Positions 54,612-64,000 of a DNA stretch of 64,000 bases are shown here, in pieces. The notes beneath the pieces are model-generated. The model did not search any database and had not been told where the DNA came from. It saw only the letters and a list, made by a program, of their open reading frames with translations. A program made the translations under genes and the position numbers. The DNA comes from Chitinophagaceae bacterium (GTDB taxonomy: Bacteria > Bacteroidota > Bacteroidia > Chitinophagales > Chitinophagaceae). The stretch is from the NCBI GenBank assembly GCA_016719165.1, contig JADKAJ010000001.1, forward strand, positions 1,077,390 through 1,141,389, in the 5' to 3' direction. Position 1 is the stretch's first letter, and every line of letters begins with the position of its first letter.

Positions 54612-55300
54612 ATGAAATTTCACATTTTAATACTACTTACTACTTTCCTATTAGTGTCTGCTACAATATATTCACAACAACCCCCACCTCCTCCCCCGCC
54701 ACCACCAGCTGACACTATTGAAGTGAATGATAAGATCTTTGACCGGGTAGAGTTTGAAGCCGATTACCCCGGGGGCATCAATGAATGGGTAAAATACCTG
54801 CAACGTAATCTAAGGGCGGATGTACCGGTTGACTTGGGTGCTGCTGCAGGAAAATATACTGTACTGGTACAATTCATCGTGAACCTGATGGAAGCATTAC
54901 TGATATAACCCCATTGACCAACCTGGGTTATGGCATGGAGCAGGAAGTGATACGCATCATTAAACAATCCGGTAAATGGACACCCGCCATACAAAACGGA
55001 AGAACAGTAAAAGCCTATCGTAGGCAACCCGTCACCTTCATGGTAGAAGATGACGAGATTAATATTGTTTCCAAAGTACGCTATGTGCTTTTTGCCAAAA
55101 CTGACAATGCGCTTACCCTGAAAGTATTTAACGTGAAAACAGAAGATGTTCAGGTAACCATCAGTGAAGGAAGTATTATCCATATGGGTGATGGCCGCTA
55201 CATTGCCAGGGTAACCAGGCCGGGAAGAGTGATCCTTCGTGTTTTTAATAGTAAAAAGAAAACCGAAGTGGGGACAGTAAGTTTTGAAGTGAGAGAATAA
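54612..55300 (+). pseudogene. TonB-C domain plus GldM-C-like domain secreted protein, frameshifted
   Basis: Two overlapping frames form one gene. The first (ATG at 54612) has a signal peptide (MKFHILILLTTFLLVSATIYS), a nine-residue poly-Pro stretch, then FEADYPGGINEWVKYLQRNL and AGKYTVLVQFIV, the opening of a TonB C-terminal (energy transducer) domain. It ends at 54908. The second continues it: DGSITDITPLTNLGYGMEQEVIRIIKQ, ending SGKWTPAIQNGRTV, the end of TonB-C. A one-base deletion near 54884-54887 separates them. After TonB-C comes an ~85-residue beta domain (YVLFAKTDNALTLKV ... GDGRYIARVTRPGRVILRVFN) like the GldM C-terminal domain of the T9SS motor. The fusion is unusual. Confidence 0.7.
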
Positions 55301-55366
55301 TGAGATTACTTTTTAAGCACCCGGCTGTAAAAAAAAATTAAATAGAATTCATTCACTTGCAGCCCT

Positions 55367-56620
55367 TCAATTCTTAACAACTGCTTCGTAAAAACGGATA
55401 CCCTGGTCTGTAGTACTGTTACCACTCATCAGTGTAAACAATTTAATTTTATCCTTGTTATACACATCCATAAAATCCTGTCCGTCTTTAGTGCTTGTTT
55501 CAACAATATAAACACCAGACTTCACTTTCTCTGCTACCAGTTCTTTCATCTTTCCATATTGCTTGTTTACATCCGGTGTGGCAGCACTGCCTGACAACTG
55601 GCAAATCCAATTACTGTCTTTACTATTATAATAAATTTTAAACCGGGTCATGCCCAGTTTTAATTTACTGTCAAAAACCTCCTCCCCTGGTTTGTTAGAG
55701 AGTATATCTCCCTTTAGATCGGCAAATCCATTTTTTGCATGGGCCAGTATTTCCTCCACTTCTTTGGCCAGGTTAGTCTTTCTTCTGAAGACTATTAAAC
55801 CAACAGGAACCTTGTTGTTTTGCGGACTGGTAATCTTCAACTCATACGAAATCCCTTCAGCAGGTGATTGCATATCATAATAACAGGCATAATATCCTAC
55901 CGGCAGGTCACTCACAAAATTGGCTATTCCTGCTGTTGAATTATTAATTTTCACAACCGCTCCTGTATCTAAGGCAACAGCAATAATGGAATAAGTATAC
56001 TCCCAATCCAGTTGTTTGTTGAAATATAAATATTTGGTAGGCGTATATTCATAATTCGAAGAAAAACGTACCCATCCGTTTTTTATCAAACGGGTTTGCT
56101 CTTTTACAAACTGGTCTTTTAATTTATTAATGATATCCGGTGGCAATTGTGCCACATAATCTTCTTTAGAAAAGTCGATTACCTCCCCGTCTTCCTGTTT
56201 ACGGCGGGCATCACCATATCCTGAGCTGCCATCACTACTGCCTGTTATCTTGTTTCCCGCACCATCCACTTTGGTATAGGAATTCCGAAACGCAAGCTTT
56301 GAAGAGTTAGCACGGGCAATCCTGGCTGCATCTTCCCAGCGGTAGCCAGGCCTCCATTCGTACCGGGCAACAATAGAGTGATTGATCTTATCCCTCAAAT
56401 TTTCAACCAGCTGGCTTTGCGGAATAATTTTAGAATCCCATACTTCATAGACTTCCCAGGCATTTATTTCAAGAGCCCTTGATGTATAATAAATAATAAA
56501 ACTGCCCAGCGGCCTTGGAAGGGGTTTATCTACAGTACGAACAGTAATGCCATTTTCCTGCGCTGTTATAACTGAACTGAATAACGATAATAGCGCCGCA
56601 GTAAAAAAAAGAAATTTCAT
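55367..56620 (-). CDS. Hypothetical exported protein
   Basis: 417 residues with a signal peptide ending near ITAQENG (residue 21). The rest is soluble: an N-terminal strand-rich part (SFIIYYTSRALEINAWEVYEV), a central helix-rich part with EEILAHAKNGFADLKGD, and a C-terminal part (KIYYNSKDSNWICQLSGSAATPD). I do not recognise a family. This is the one larger gene between 54.6 and 61.6 kb that is intact. It is transcribed opposite to its neighbours. Confidence 0.75.
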   Translation of the reverse strand: MKFLFFTAALLSLFSSVITAQENGITVRTVDKPLPRPLGSFIIYYTSRALEINAWEVYEVWDSKIIPQSQLVENLRDKINHSIVARYEWRPGYRWEDAARIARANSSKLAFRNSYTKVDGAGNKITGSSDGSSGYGDARRKQEDGEVIDFSKEDYVAQLPPDIINKLKDQFVKEQTRLIKNGWVRFSSNYEYTPTKYLYFNKQLDWEYTYSIIAVALDTGAVVKINNSTAGIANFVSDLPVGYYACYYDMQSPAEGISYELKITSPQNNKVPVGLIVFRRKTNLAKEVEEILAHAKNGFADLKGDILSNKPGEEVFDSKLKLGMTRFKIYYNSKDSNWICQLSGSAATPDVNKQYGKMKELVAEKVKSGVYIVETSTKDGQDFMDVYNKDKIKLFTLMSGNSTTDQGIRFYEAVVKN

Positions 56621-56791
56621 TGAAATAGTAAATGGTTAATCCTGTAAAGATACATTCTAAGTCATTTGAGCAGTACCCGGCAGTGGGTATTTACTTGATG
56701 ATGCCTGTTAAGGCAATTCAATAATCCCACCGATAGCGGAAATATAAAGCAACACTTTATTACAATTCACTAAAACAGTTAGAACAAAAAA

Positions 56792-57729
56792 CTATTTCTT
56801 CAATTCATTGCCCTGCCTGTCTACATGAATGTATTTGTTTCCTGTTTTCACCCGGATATCGTTGGCATCGTTCTTTATCCAAACAATATCGTCATACATA
56901 AACCCAAGAATGGTCTTATTTTCTTTATTGATCACACCCCACTTCCCATTTTGCTTTGCGGCAGCATACCCTTCTTCAAAATATTTAGCGCCTTCGTATT
57001 GAAAGGGAATCGCTTCTATTCCTTTAGCGTCAATAAAGCCCCATTTGCCATTGAGCTTTACGGAGGCAAGGCCATCTGAAAAATTATAAGCTTCTTCATA
57101 CTTCATCGGTATCACCAGCTTTGTTGATTTATCAATAAATCCAATTTTTCCATTCAGCGCCAGCTCGCAAAACCCTTCCCTGAAACCGCCCACTTCATCA
57201 TATTTGGCAGGAACAGCAACCTGCCGGTGGAATCCAGCAGGCCGTACCGCCGCTTTTTGCCATCCCATGTTTCCAATGGCGCATAACCTTCCTCAAACCT
57301 GACTGCTGTCAAAACCACTATAGGCAAATGGTGTCAGTGCTTTTCCTGCTGCATTAAAAATGGCATGACCTTGCCGATGGGCTGGCATCCATGTTAGAGA
57401 ATCTGTGCCCGATATTCAGCGCAAACAAATTATACCCCAGACTTTGCGCCTTGTCATACTTAACCGGGTGTATCAATTTACCTTTCGTATCAATGATACC
57501 CCATTTGCCGCCTTTGTTATTGGCATAATCAGCGCCAATGTTCACCTCGGCATATTTGCCATCGGAGAACTCGTAGGCCAGATCGTACAGAGGTTTGATG
57601 ACCACTTTTCCCGATTCATCTTTATAGCCGTATTTATTGGTCTTTTCATCCTGGAATGGCTGCGGAGCCTGTGCAAATGCACCCAGATGAAAGCAGGTAA
57701 AACTGAGGATAACAAAAAAGCTTGTGCAT
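56792..57729 (-). pseudogene. WG-repeat secreted protein, broken by about four frameshifts
   Basis: Reconstructed from three frames. A start at 57729 (MHKLF) plus a signal peptide (VILSFTCFHLGAFAQ) become continuous if one T is removed from the T6 run at 57714-57719. Then come KYGYKDESGKVVIKPLYDLAYEFSDG and GKWGIIDTKGKLIHPVKYD, two WG-type repeats (GxxxxxG(K/R)xxI.P.YD). Breaks near 57370, 57300 and 57224 each need one base change to continue the repeats into GKIGFIDKSTKLVIPMKYEEAY, GKWGFIDAKG and NGKWGVINKENKTILGFMYDDI. WG repeat proteins are short-repeat, probably peptidoglycan- or surface-related, of unknown function. About 310 residues if restored. Confidence 0.75.
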
Positions 57730-57879
57730 AGATGTTTCTTTTTGGGTTCAGTTATAAAAACCCATCTCCATTCCCAGGTACGGAAAATATAATATGGAAT
57801 AAAGATACAATCCGGAGATTTTGTAACTACCCTGCGCAGGGTATTTTTATTAGCCGGAATATTTTCCTACTTTAATGCT

Positions 57880-58390
57880 ATGAAAAAATTATTCCCCTCC
57901 TTTTTTTTTAGTCTTCTTTTTTATTGCCGGCAAGCTGTTCGCACAAACCGGTGAAAACAAAGGCTGGCCTTCTGCAGATCGTTATTCCTTTATCAGTGAA
58001 TGTATCAAAACAGCTAAAACAGCATTTAGCCTTGACAGTGCCCGGTTCTATTGTTACTGTATGCAGGATAAAGTGGAAGCCAGGTACCCTAAAGCTGAAG
58101 ATGTGGATAGCCTGACAGAAGAAACCATGAATTCACCGGAATGGCAGAAAGAAATTAAAAACTGCCTGAATGGCTTCTGGGGCACCAAAGACAGGGATAC
58201 ATTTCTTAGTGAGTGTATTGTAGCTGCCATGGAAGGCCTTGATGAAGAAAAGGCTAAGAACTATTGTGAGTGTATGCTTTTTAAAGTAGAATTAAAATAT
58301 CCCAATCCTGAAGATGCAGGTACAATTTCTGAAGAGGATATGAAATCTCCGGAATGGCAAAAAATTATCCAGGGATGCCTGAAATTTTAA
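57880..58390 (+). pseudogene. Secreted protein of two cysteine-rich repeats, one-base frameshift in the signal peptide
   Basis: An ATG at 57880 opens MKKLFPS and a T9 run (57901-57909). With eight T it continues as FFLVFFFIAGKLFAQTGENKGW, a good signal peptide, and then the frame that runs to 58390. The mature part is two copies of a ~63-residue unit of the form SECIxxAxxxLDxxxAxxYCxCMxxKVExxYPxxEDxxxxxxExMxSPEWQKxIxxCL; each copy has four Cys. Regular spacing suggests disulfide-stabilised helical repeats. I do not know a family with this pattern. Confidence 0.75.
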
Positions 58391-58552
58391 AGTTTCATCT
58401 TAAGTAACGTGAAAAATTGAAGACAGTAATACTGATTTGCAAACTAAGTTCATGGATTTATTTTTAGATTATTAAACAATACGAAGAATGTTTTGCTGTA
58501 TATAGGGTTTACTTTGTAAGATCCGGCTGGGAAGTAGAATTAATCATAAAGT

Positions 58553-59729
58553 TTGAATACCATTAAAAATTTTTTATATGTCATTTCGATTTTACTGTTA
58601 CTACTCCTTGTTTCCGGGTCAGCCAGCGCCCAGCTATTTAACAGTGTTAAAGAATACCGTTTTGTGAATGACTATAACCTGGCACTGACGTCTTATGACA
58701 AGCCGGATGCCAAGTCAAAAACGGATGATAATGTAATTCCGGGCAGACCATCTATGAGACTGCTTAATGTGGATTCAGTTTGCCCGGCCCCCTTTAAATT
58801 TTTCAGATAATAACCAGGTATGGCTTGTAGAATTTGTACCAGGCATTTGCAATACAACAGGTTATTATACTGTTCGCAATAAAGCAAAAGGCAATTACCT
58901 GACAGTACTTGGCTATGAAGAAACTGTAACTCTTTCTACGCTACGACAAACCGGTAACAGAGTTGTACTGACACCATTGAAGCGAAAAGGCGCCAATGAC
59001 ATCAGCAGTTCTCAAAAATGGCGTTTTGCCAACCTGCAGGATCTTTTTGCTGTCAATGGATATTTCACACCTGATTACCCGGCTCCTTTTATTGGCCGTA
59101 CAGAAATGGTGAGCCTTAAAAATCATGTATATGACTTTTGTAATTTGAGTACATTCAGTTTTGATCTCACCTACAAACAACTGGGCACCAATGTGGGTAT
59201 TACAACCCAGTTACTCAGCAGTGCGTTGCCGCCAAGTTATGATAACTCCAAATTCAAAATAATTCCAAACAATCCTGTCACTTTTGTCACCCTTAAAAAC
59301 GTACCGGCATTCCGTTGTCCCAAAGTGGTATTAAGAGGCGACAGGGAATTTGACGGCCGTATCAATATGGACTTGAAAATTGAACTGGAACTGAATGCCC
59401 AGCGCAATGCAATTATGCTGCGGGTGAAATTCAGGGCAGAGGAGCCAAAAGGAGATTTCACCACCACCGAACTAAGCTGGGCTGAGAAAGTGTATGATGC
59501 TCCATCGGGCATGAAGATCAAAAGTATTGTAAGCAACCCTGTATGGCACCAGGCGGTTAGTCATAACCTCAACGAACAATCCTTTATCCAGATGCCAAGT
59601 GAGTTTCTCCGCTATTGCGAAGTGGTGGGTGATACAATGGGTGATGACATCAGCACCGATGATAACTGCAATGATGATACCCGCATCGGCAATTTTGTTT
59701 TCAATAAAGTGGCAGTGATTTTTGAGTGA
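58553..59729 (+). pseudogene. Exported beta-trefoil-like protein, frameshifted
   Basis: Two frames join by removing one T from the T5 run at 58799-58803: PAPFKF then SDNNQVWLVEFVPG. The start is a TTG at 58553 giving a signal peptide (NTIKNFLYVISILLLLLLVSG). The N half (YYTVRNKAKGNYLTVLGYEETVTLS ... SSQKWRF) looks like a beta-trefoil or ricin-type lectin; the C half (KVVLRGDREFDGRINMDLKIELEL ... ELSWAEKVYDAPSGMKIK) is a distinct strand-rich domain seen in other uncharacterised Bacteroidetes proteins. About 390 residues when restored. The function is unknown. Confidence 0.65.
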
Positions 59730-59865
59730 TGAAAAAGCTAAATGGAATAAGTTTAAGTTTTGTGCTTTTCCAGAGAATCATTGACAAGTCATAAAATATC
59801 GTCACCATTTCCCTGAATCAACCACGGAGATTTTCAAAATATGCTAATTTCACAAAAATAATTTG

Positions 59866-61350
59866 ATGATAATCCTTACCAGGTTCTATTACCTTATCCT
59901 GATCATTGTCCTGTTTGCCTGCCAAAGGGAAATTGTTTTTGAAACCAATACAGCACAGGGCACTTTGAAATCCCAGTTGAATGGGGATTGTCTTCCTGCT
60001 GCAGTTTCAGGAATGTATAAAAAGGATACAGCATTGACCATAAATAATTACATCGAGATACAAGCACATTTTGTAAATGCAGGTTCTTACACTATTTATT
60101 CTGATACACTCAATGGCTATTATTTCCGCCTGAAGGATAACGGCAGCTGGGATTACAAACAATCCGGCTTGCAGGTAGCGGGACCCCAGTTGCAACCGGT
60201 GTCAATAATTTCTCTATACGTTTTGAAAATAGTATTTGCCGTGTTTCTGTTGCTGTAGCAGGCGGTACAAATAATACATCAGCCATTTTCACCCTGGGAC
60301 TTTCCGGAAATAATTGTACAGGTATTTTACCCGGGGATCTTTTATCGCAGGCTTGTCTATGAATAACCAGAATACAATTAAAGCAGATGTGAATGTAACC
60401 ACAGTTGGCAATTATAACATTACAACAACCACTGCTAATGGAGTGTCTTTTGCTGCATCGGGTATTTTTTCCACGCCAGGCAATCAGCAGGTAACACTTT
60501 ATGCTACCGGTACACCACAAAATGCAGGTAGTTTCAATTATACCATTAATAGCGGCTCTTCGCAATGCCAGTTTTCTTTAACATATACGCCAAATACAAC
60601 TGCAGCTGTTTATACAACCAATAGTACAGGCGGGCTATGTGCCCCCATAACCATTAATGGCATTTATAAAGCAGGTGTGCCGCTTAACGCTACTAATACC
60701 ATCAATGTGCAAGTAAATGTTACTACACCGGGTACCTACTCCATCACCACAGCGCCAGCCGTAAATGGAATAGTATTTAACGGATCTGGAAATTTTACAA
60801 CAACCGGTAACAATACTGTTACACTTTTCGGAAATGGAACTCCTATACTGGCCGGAACAAACATCTTTACTATTGCCGGCGCCACCGGATGTAATTTTCC
60901 GCTTACCACACAAAGCACCGGCGGAACAAATACTGGCATCTTTACCTGTAAACTTGACGGTGTTTTAAAACGTATAATATTAATGCAGGAGCCAGGTTAT
61001 CATTCCCTTCACCATTTCTGGGACAGGCAATGGAGTTAATGGGCAAAGCCACTGATACAACTGCTGAAAATCTTTATATCGCCCTGAATAAATCACAGGC
61101 TGGCACATTGGTTACAAACGGTAATTACGGATGAGGAACTTCGTTCAATACCCTTCAATTTTATTACTACGACACAACTGCTGCGTTTTGGTATGGCATT
61201 TCAACCATAAACATGGAATACCTTACTATCAGCAGTATTACCGCCACAAGAGTTACAGGAACATTTAGCGGTAAAGTGTACATTGATGGTGGATGGGGTA
61301 GCCAGTTTAAGGTGATTACGGAAGGACAATTTGATTTACCGATTCAATAG
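59866..61350 (+). pseudogene. Three-repeat lipoprotein with three frameshifts and one stop
   Basis: A start at 59866 gives a lipoprotein signal peptide (FYYLILIIVLFAC). Three ~100-residue repeats follow, each opening with Cys-(Leu/Thr/Ala) and a (G/S)xYKxxxxLxxxNxIxIxxxVxxxGxYxI pattern: GDCLPAAVSGMYKKDTALT, NNCTGILPG...FIAGLSMNNQ and GGLCAPITINGIYKAGVPL. The C-terminal domain begins FTCKLDGVL and ends TATRVTGTFSGKVY ... ITEGQFDLPIQ, a domain found in Chitinophagaceae lipoproteins. Continuity needs one added base in each of the runs at 60180-60182, 60333-60336 and 60967-60970, and an in-frame TGA at 61132-61134 must also be read through or changed. Confidence 0.7.
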
Positions 61351-61627
61351 TAAGTGTATTAATGGGTCCTATCCGATTTTATTTTTTTCTTCTTTTATAT
61401 TCTACACCAGGGGAGCTCAATTTTACAAAGGAAGAAGCTGAATTACATTTACCAGCCAGGTCTCCTGCAAAGAGTTGGCTACGAAAAATATATTTTGCCT
61501 AAAAAAATGGTCCGTGAGAACACGAACCAGGACTATAAGAATAAATTAAAATGGCCCTAACTGAATTATACACCAGGCATCCTTCTCCTTTTATTTTCTC
61601 ATATGCCAGACCCTGCAATACATATCA

Positions 61628-62199
61628 TCACATCATTGGTGCAGGAGCCGCAGGAACTGCTGAAGGGGCAGCTTTTTTCTTCTGGCGGCATTGGTTCCAA
61701 TATTTCCTGACCGATCTTCTGAAGCAGGATCCATCAAAAGTGACGCAAGAAACCTGTTAAACTCTTCAGTACACACATTACTATCGGTTAACAACTCTAC
61801 AAAAAATGTTTCCTTGTTATTGGTAAACGAATAAAAATGGCTTTTTACAGCGCTTTCATTAATCGTGCTGGTGCCGCCGGAAGAAAAACTAATAAAACCA
61901 TTTGACTCTGTACGTATCACTTGTTTCTGGTTTGGATTAAAACGGGCCTTCGTTCCATTTTTACCTGAACGGTATTGCAGGTAGATAGCAGCTGTATTAA
62001 CAACCGTCTTTTCTGTTTGAAAGATGGTGATCCGGCAAAGGGTACCCTTACCCTGCTTATTTTCCATGACAACCGCAGAAGCCTCCTGTGTACTCTCCCA
62101 GCCCGCAGGTACTGTATACGTGGCAATACCAAATTTATTTTGTGAAAACAGGTTGCCGGCGCAGAACAGCAGCAGCAGAGGAAGAATATAATTTTTCAT
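61628..62199 (-). CDS. Hypothetical exported protein
   Basis: About 190 residues from the ATG at 62199 (MKNYILPLLLLFCAGNLFSQ), a clean signal peptide. The mature part (KFGIATYTVPAGWESTQEASAVVMENKQG ... FVELLTDSNVCTEEFNRFLASLL) is a soluble fold of no known function. The frame as read ends at 61633 with LPLQQFLRLLHQ; adding one A to the A6 run on the minus strand (61673-61678) would give AAPSAVPAAPAPMM ending at 61628, a Pro/Ala-rich tail that looks more natural. So the end may carry one more indel. Confidence 0.65.
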
Positions 62200-62402
62200 A
62201 AACAAATCCATTTTGATGATTTAAAATATTTACCAGACAAACGTATTCAGATTGAATGGCATCCCCTATCCTGCAAGGGGGTTTTTGCAAAACGGAGAAT
62301 CTGTTTAAGTTTTGGAAACAGAGTATGCTTTACAGAGTTCCTTTCAGGAGATCAGGCTGGGAATAAAAACTTGTATCTCGCTAAAGGCGAATGAATATAA
62401 AT

Positions 62403-62421
62403 GCGAGACTACAGGTCTCGC
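62403..62421. repeat. Perfect inverted repeat in an intergenic gap
   Basis: GCGAGAC, TACAG, GTCTCGC: seven-base arms with a five-base loop, 18 bases after a TCGCTAAAGGCGA hairpin. It looks like a REP-type intergenic element; only one copy is in the window. No T run follows. Confidence 0.45.
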
Positions 62422-62452
62422 TGAGCCGGAGAACTGTGAAGATTTTATTCAT

Positions 62453-63497
62453 TTACCTGGTCGCTTTTAAAAAAGTAATGGTCATTTTCTTTAATAAAAA
62501 CTCGCTGTAGTGGTAGCAGCCATGTAAGCCCTTATTTGTAGCCGGAGGATACCCTATACCCAGGTACACTTCAAAATTAGAACCGGGGGTTACATACCCT
62601 TCAAAACTGATCGTTCCGTTTTTCCTTGTGGCTATTTCCTGCACATCGGTTGTCACGGCTACCGGGGGCAATAAAATTCCCGCAGTTTTCCAACCGTCTG
62701 TCGGTGTCGCAATTGCGGTACCGGCAGGGTAAGTATAAGTTGGTTTTATCAGCGTACTGTTAGGTAAATCATTAACCTGCCTGCTTATGATCTTATTATT
62801 CGTTCTTAACATTAATTCAACGGCAGTATTAGCTCCATAAGTATCCCATCCGGTATACAGAAAAGAGTATTCCATCACAACTGTTGCTTTTTACAATTTC
62901 TGGATTATCAGGAACAGGTATCAGGTTAGGGTAACCAATGGCGAATACACCCTGGTAACAATCATCCGGTCCATCGCAGCGGCGGGAAGTGAAACTAATT
63001 TTGCTTGTGGCAGATTCATGAGAATAATTAACCGGCCTTGGCATTTCTCTATTTGGATAATTGCCAAAGGTCAAATGGCAAAAACGAAGGAGGAACTCTC
63101 TCCGTTTTACTTACCACGAGACCGGCAGTAGCCAGAACATCCCTGGCCGGGTTTCTGTCAAGTATATATTTGCCAGCAGTCTTTGCTTTAGTATAATAAT
63201 CAGTTAGGGGCTGCTGGGATGAAAGCTTCTTAGCCGGGGCAATTCCGGCCATTTTATACGTTTCGTTCAATAGCGGCTTATTACCTGAAAACAGGTTTTT
63301 GACCTTTGAAAAATTGGTAGCAGAATCTTTAGCGTTATTGATAAGCTGTGTTAGTTTTTGTTGAAACTGCTGGTAACCCGGACTCTTATTGCCAGCAGTG
63401 CTGAACTTTGTAAACTCTGCTTTCCACTTTTCCTGTGCGGGTAGATTTATAGAAAGTATAAGACAGGCTCCTAAAAGACAAGCATTATCCTTTTCAT
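62453..63497 (-). pseudogene. Hypothetical exported protein, three frameshifts
   Basis: An ATG at 63497 opens MKRIMLV; with one added base near 63480 it continues as LLGACLILSINLPAQEKWKAEF, a signal peptide. Downstream breaks near 63065 (PPSFLPFD to FGNYPNREMPRP) and near 62885 (to VVMEYSFLYTGWDTYGANTAVEL) each require one base change. The restored protein is ~345 residues: a helical N half (QQFQQKLTQLINNAKDSATNFSKV), a middle with a YSHESATSKISFTSRRCDG stretch, and a beta-rich C half (GTISFEGYVTPGSNFEVYLGIGY). No family recognised. Confidence 0.65.
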
Positions 63498-63747
63498 GAA
63501 GTATTTTTTTTAAATATACAGTTTATTGCCATGGCTGAAAAGAAATTAAGATTTTCCAGATCAATCTATTGATTGAAACCGGCTGTAAGAAAAGGGTGAA
63601 TTTGAATTATTGAAAAGTGATTAAGTTTGTCTCTGACATGTTAAGAGGTTTTATAAATTCAATATTATTAAAGATTTTTTTTACCTGTGGATACTTTACA
63701 CCAGGTCCCTTTCAGGAGTCTCCGTTGGAAAGAAATATTTTCAAACG

Positions 63748-64000
63748 ATGAAATTTCATTATCTAAGCGCAACTCTATTAGTATTTTTTTTTGTTTTTGT
63801 ACCTGGTTATACATTAATTGGCCAGCAACAAAATGCTGGGATCATTAACCTGGCCGGGGATACAATCGCCTGTAGTATTGTTTCGAATCCCAGAGATGCT
63901 GGTTTAAAAAGACAGGCAGGGATGGCATATACTTACGATTATGCAGTTGCCGTTTTTAACAATGATTCTGTCAGGATACTTTACCCGGGCACTATAAAGG
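63748..64000 (+). CDS. Hypothetical exported protein, 5' part only
   Basis: An ATG at 63748 opens a frame that stays open to the window's last base: a signal peptide (MKFHYLSATLLVFFFVFVPG) ending near IGQQ, then NAGIINLAGDTIACSIVSNPRDAG and YDYAVAVFNNDSVRILYPG. 84 residues are visible; the end lies outside the window. The mature start resembles the opening of Bacteroidetes secreted proteins with a GDTI-type strand. Function unknown. Confidence 0.7.
   Translation, partial: MKFHYLSATLLVFFFVFVPGYTLIGQQQNAGIINLAGDTIACSIVSNPRDAGLKRQAGMAYTYDYAVAVFNNDSVRILYPGTIK

Noticed and set aside
63880..63905. TTCGAATCCC, which looks like a tRNA T-loop
   Set aside because: The flanking five-base stems do not pair and no acceptor or anticodon arm is found; it lies in a signal-peptide-bearing open frame.

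Overview
The window looks like a chromosomal segment of a Bacteroidetes bacterium, most likely family Chitinophagaceae. The grounds are three proteins ending in type IX secretion (T9SS) type-B sorting domains, a PorP/SprF protein, DUF4249 and DUF3822 families known from this phylum, a short primary sigma factor (291 aa), promoter-like TAnnTTTG boxes, and few Shine-Dalgarno sequences. I saw no tRNA, rRNA operon, CRISPR array, transposase or phage gene.

Layout. 1-1928: the end of a BlaI-type repressor and a BlaR1-type M56 sensor peptidase (+). 1969-13532: a cell-surface cassette on the minus strand, giant PKD/Ig adhesin A (split by a frameshift near 12.5 kb), PorP/SprF, giant adhesin B. 13533-14132: an AT-rich non-coding gap. 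14133-23550: housekeeping and nucleotide genes (pyrE, Nudix, thioesterase, coaD, pyrB, pyrR, pruA, prfB with its programmed +1 frameshift, dienelactone hydrolase). 23748-27298: lipoproteins of unknown function and a CPBP membrane protease broken by one extra G. 27302-27652: RNase P RNA on the minus strand. 27675-36635: a minus-strand run, Smr protein, amino-acid permease, prenyl synthase, RNase R, LpxK, 5-formyl-THF cyclo-ligase, RsmD, DUF3822. 36704-48813: MATE exporter, folB, trxB, DUF4249, rpoD, lgt, bacilliredoxin, Hsp20, small secreted proteins, a PLP arginine-decarboxylase-like enzyme, and a membrane protein/flavodoxin/membrane protein operon. 49432-54545: a third T9SS protein, a DUF6941-like protein, an intradiol-dioxygenase-like protein, a SnoaL-like lipoprotein and a HAD phosphatase.

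54.6-63.5 kb is different: small secreted or lipoprotein genes nearly all broken by single-base indels (about fourteen, plus one in-frame stop), many at homopolymers. From 14 to 54 kb I found only one such break. This is either decay of an accessory region or poor consensus sequence; the raw sequence cannot decide. I reconstructed reading frames across the breaks and give gene extents accordingly.

I did not find a convincing new defence or mobile system. The most interesting items are the adhesin-PorP-adhesin cassette with near-identical sorting domains, an apparent TonB-C plus GldM-C-like fusion, a secreted protein made of two cysteine-rich repeats, a three-repeat lipoprotein, and an RsmD whose catalytic (N/D)PPY motif reads GPPY.
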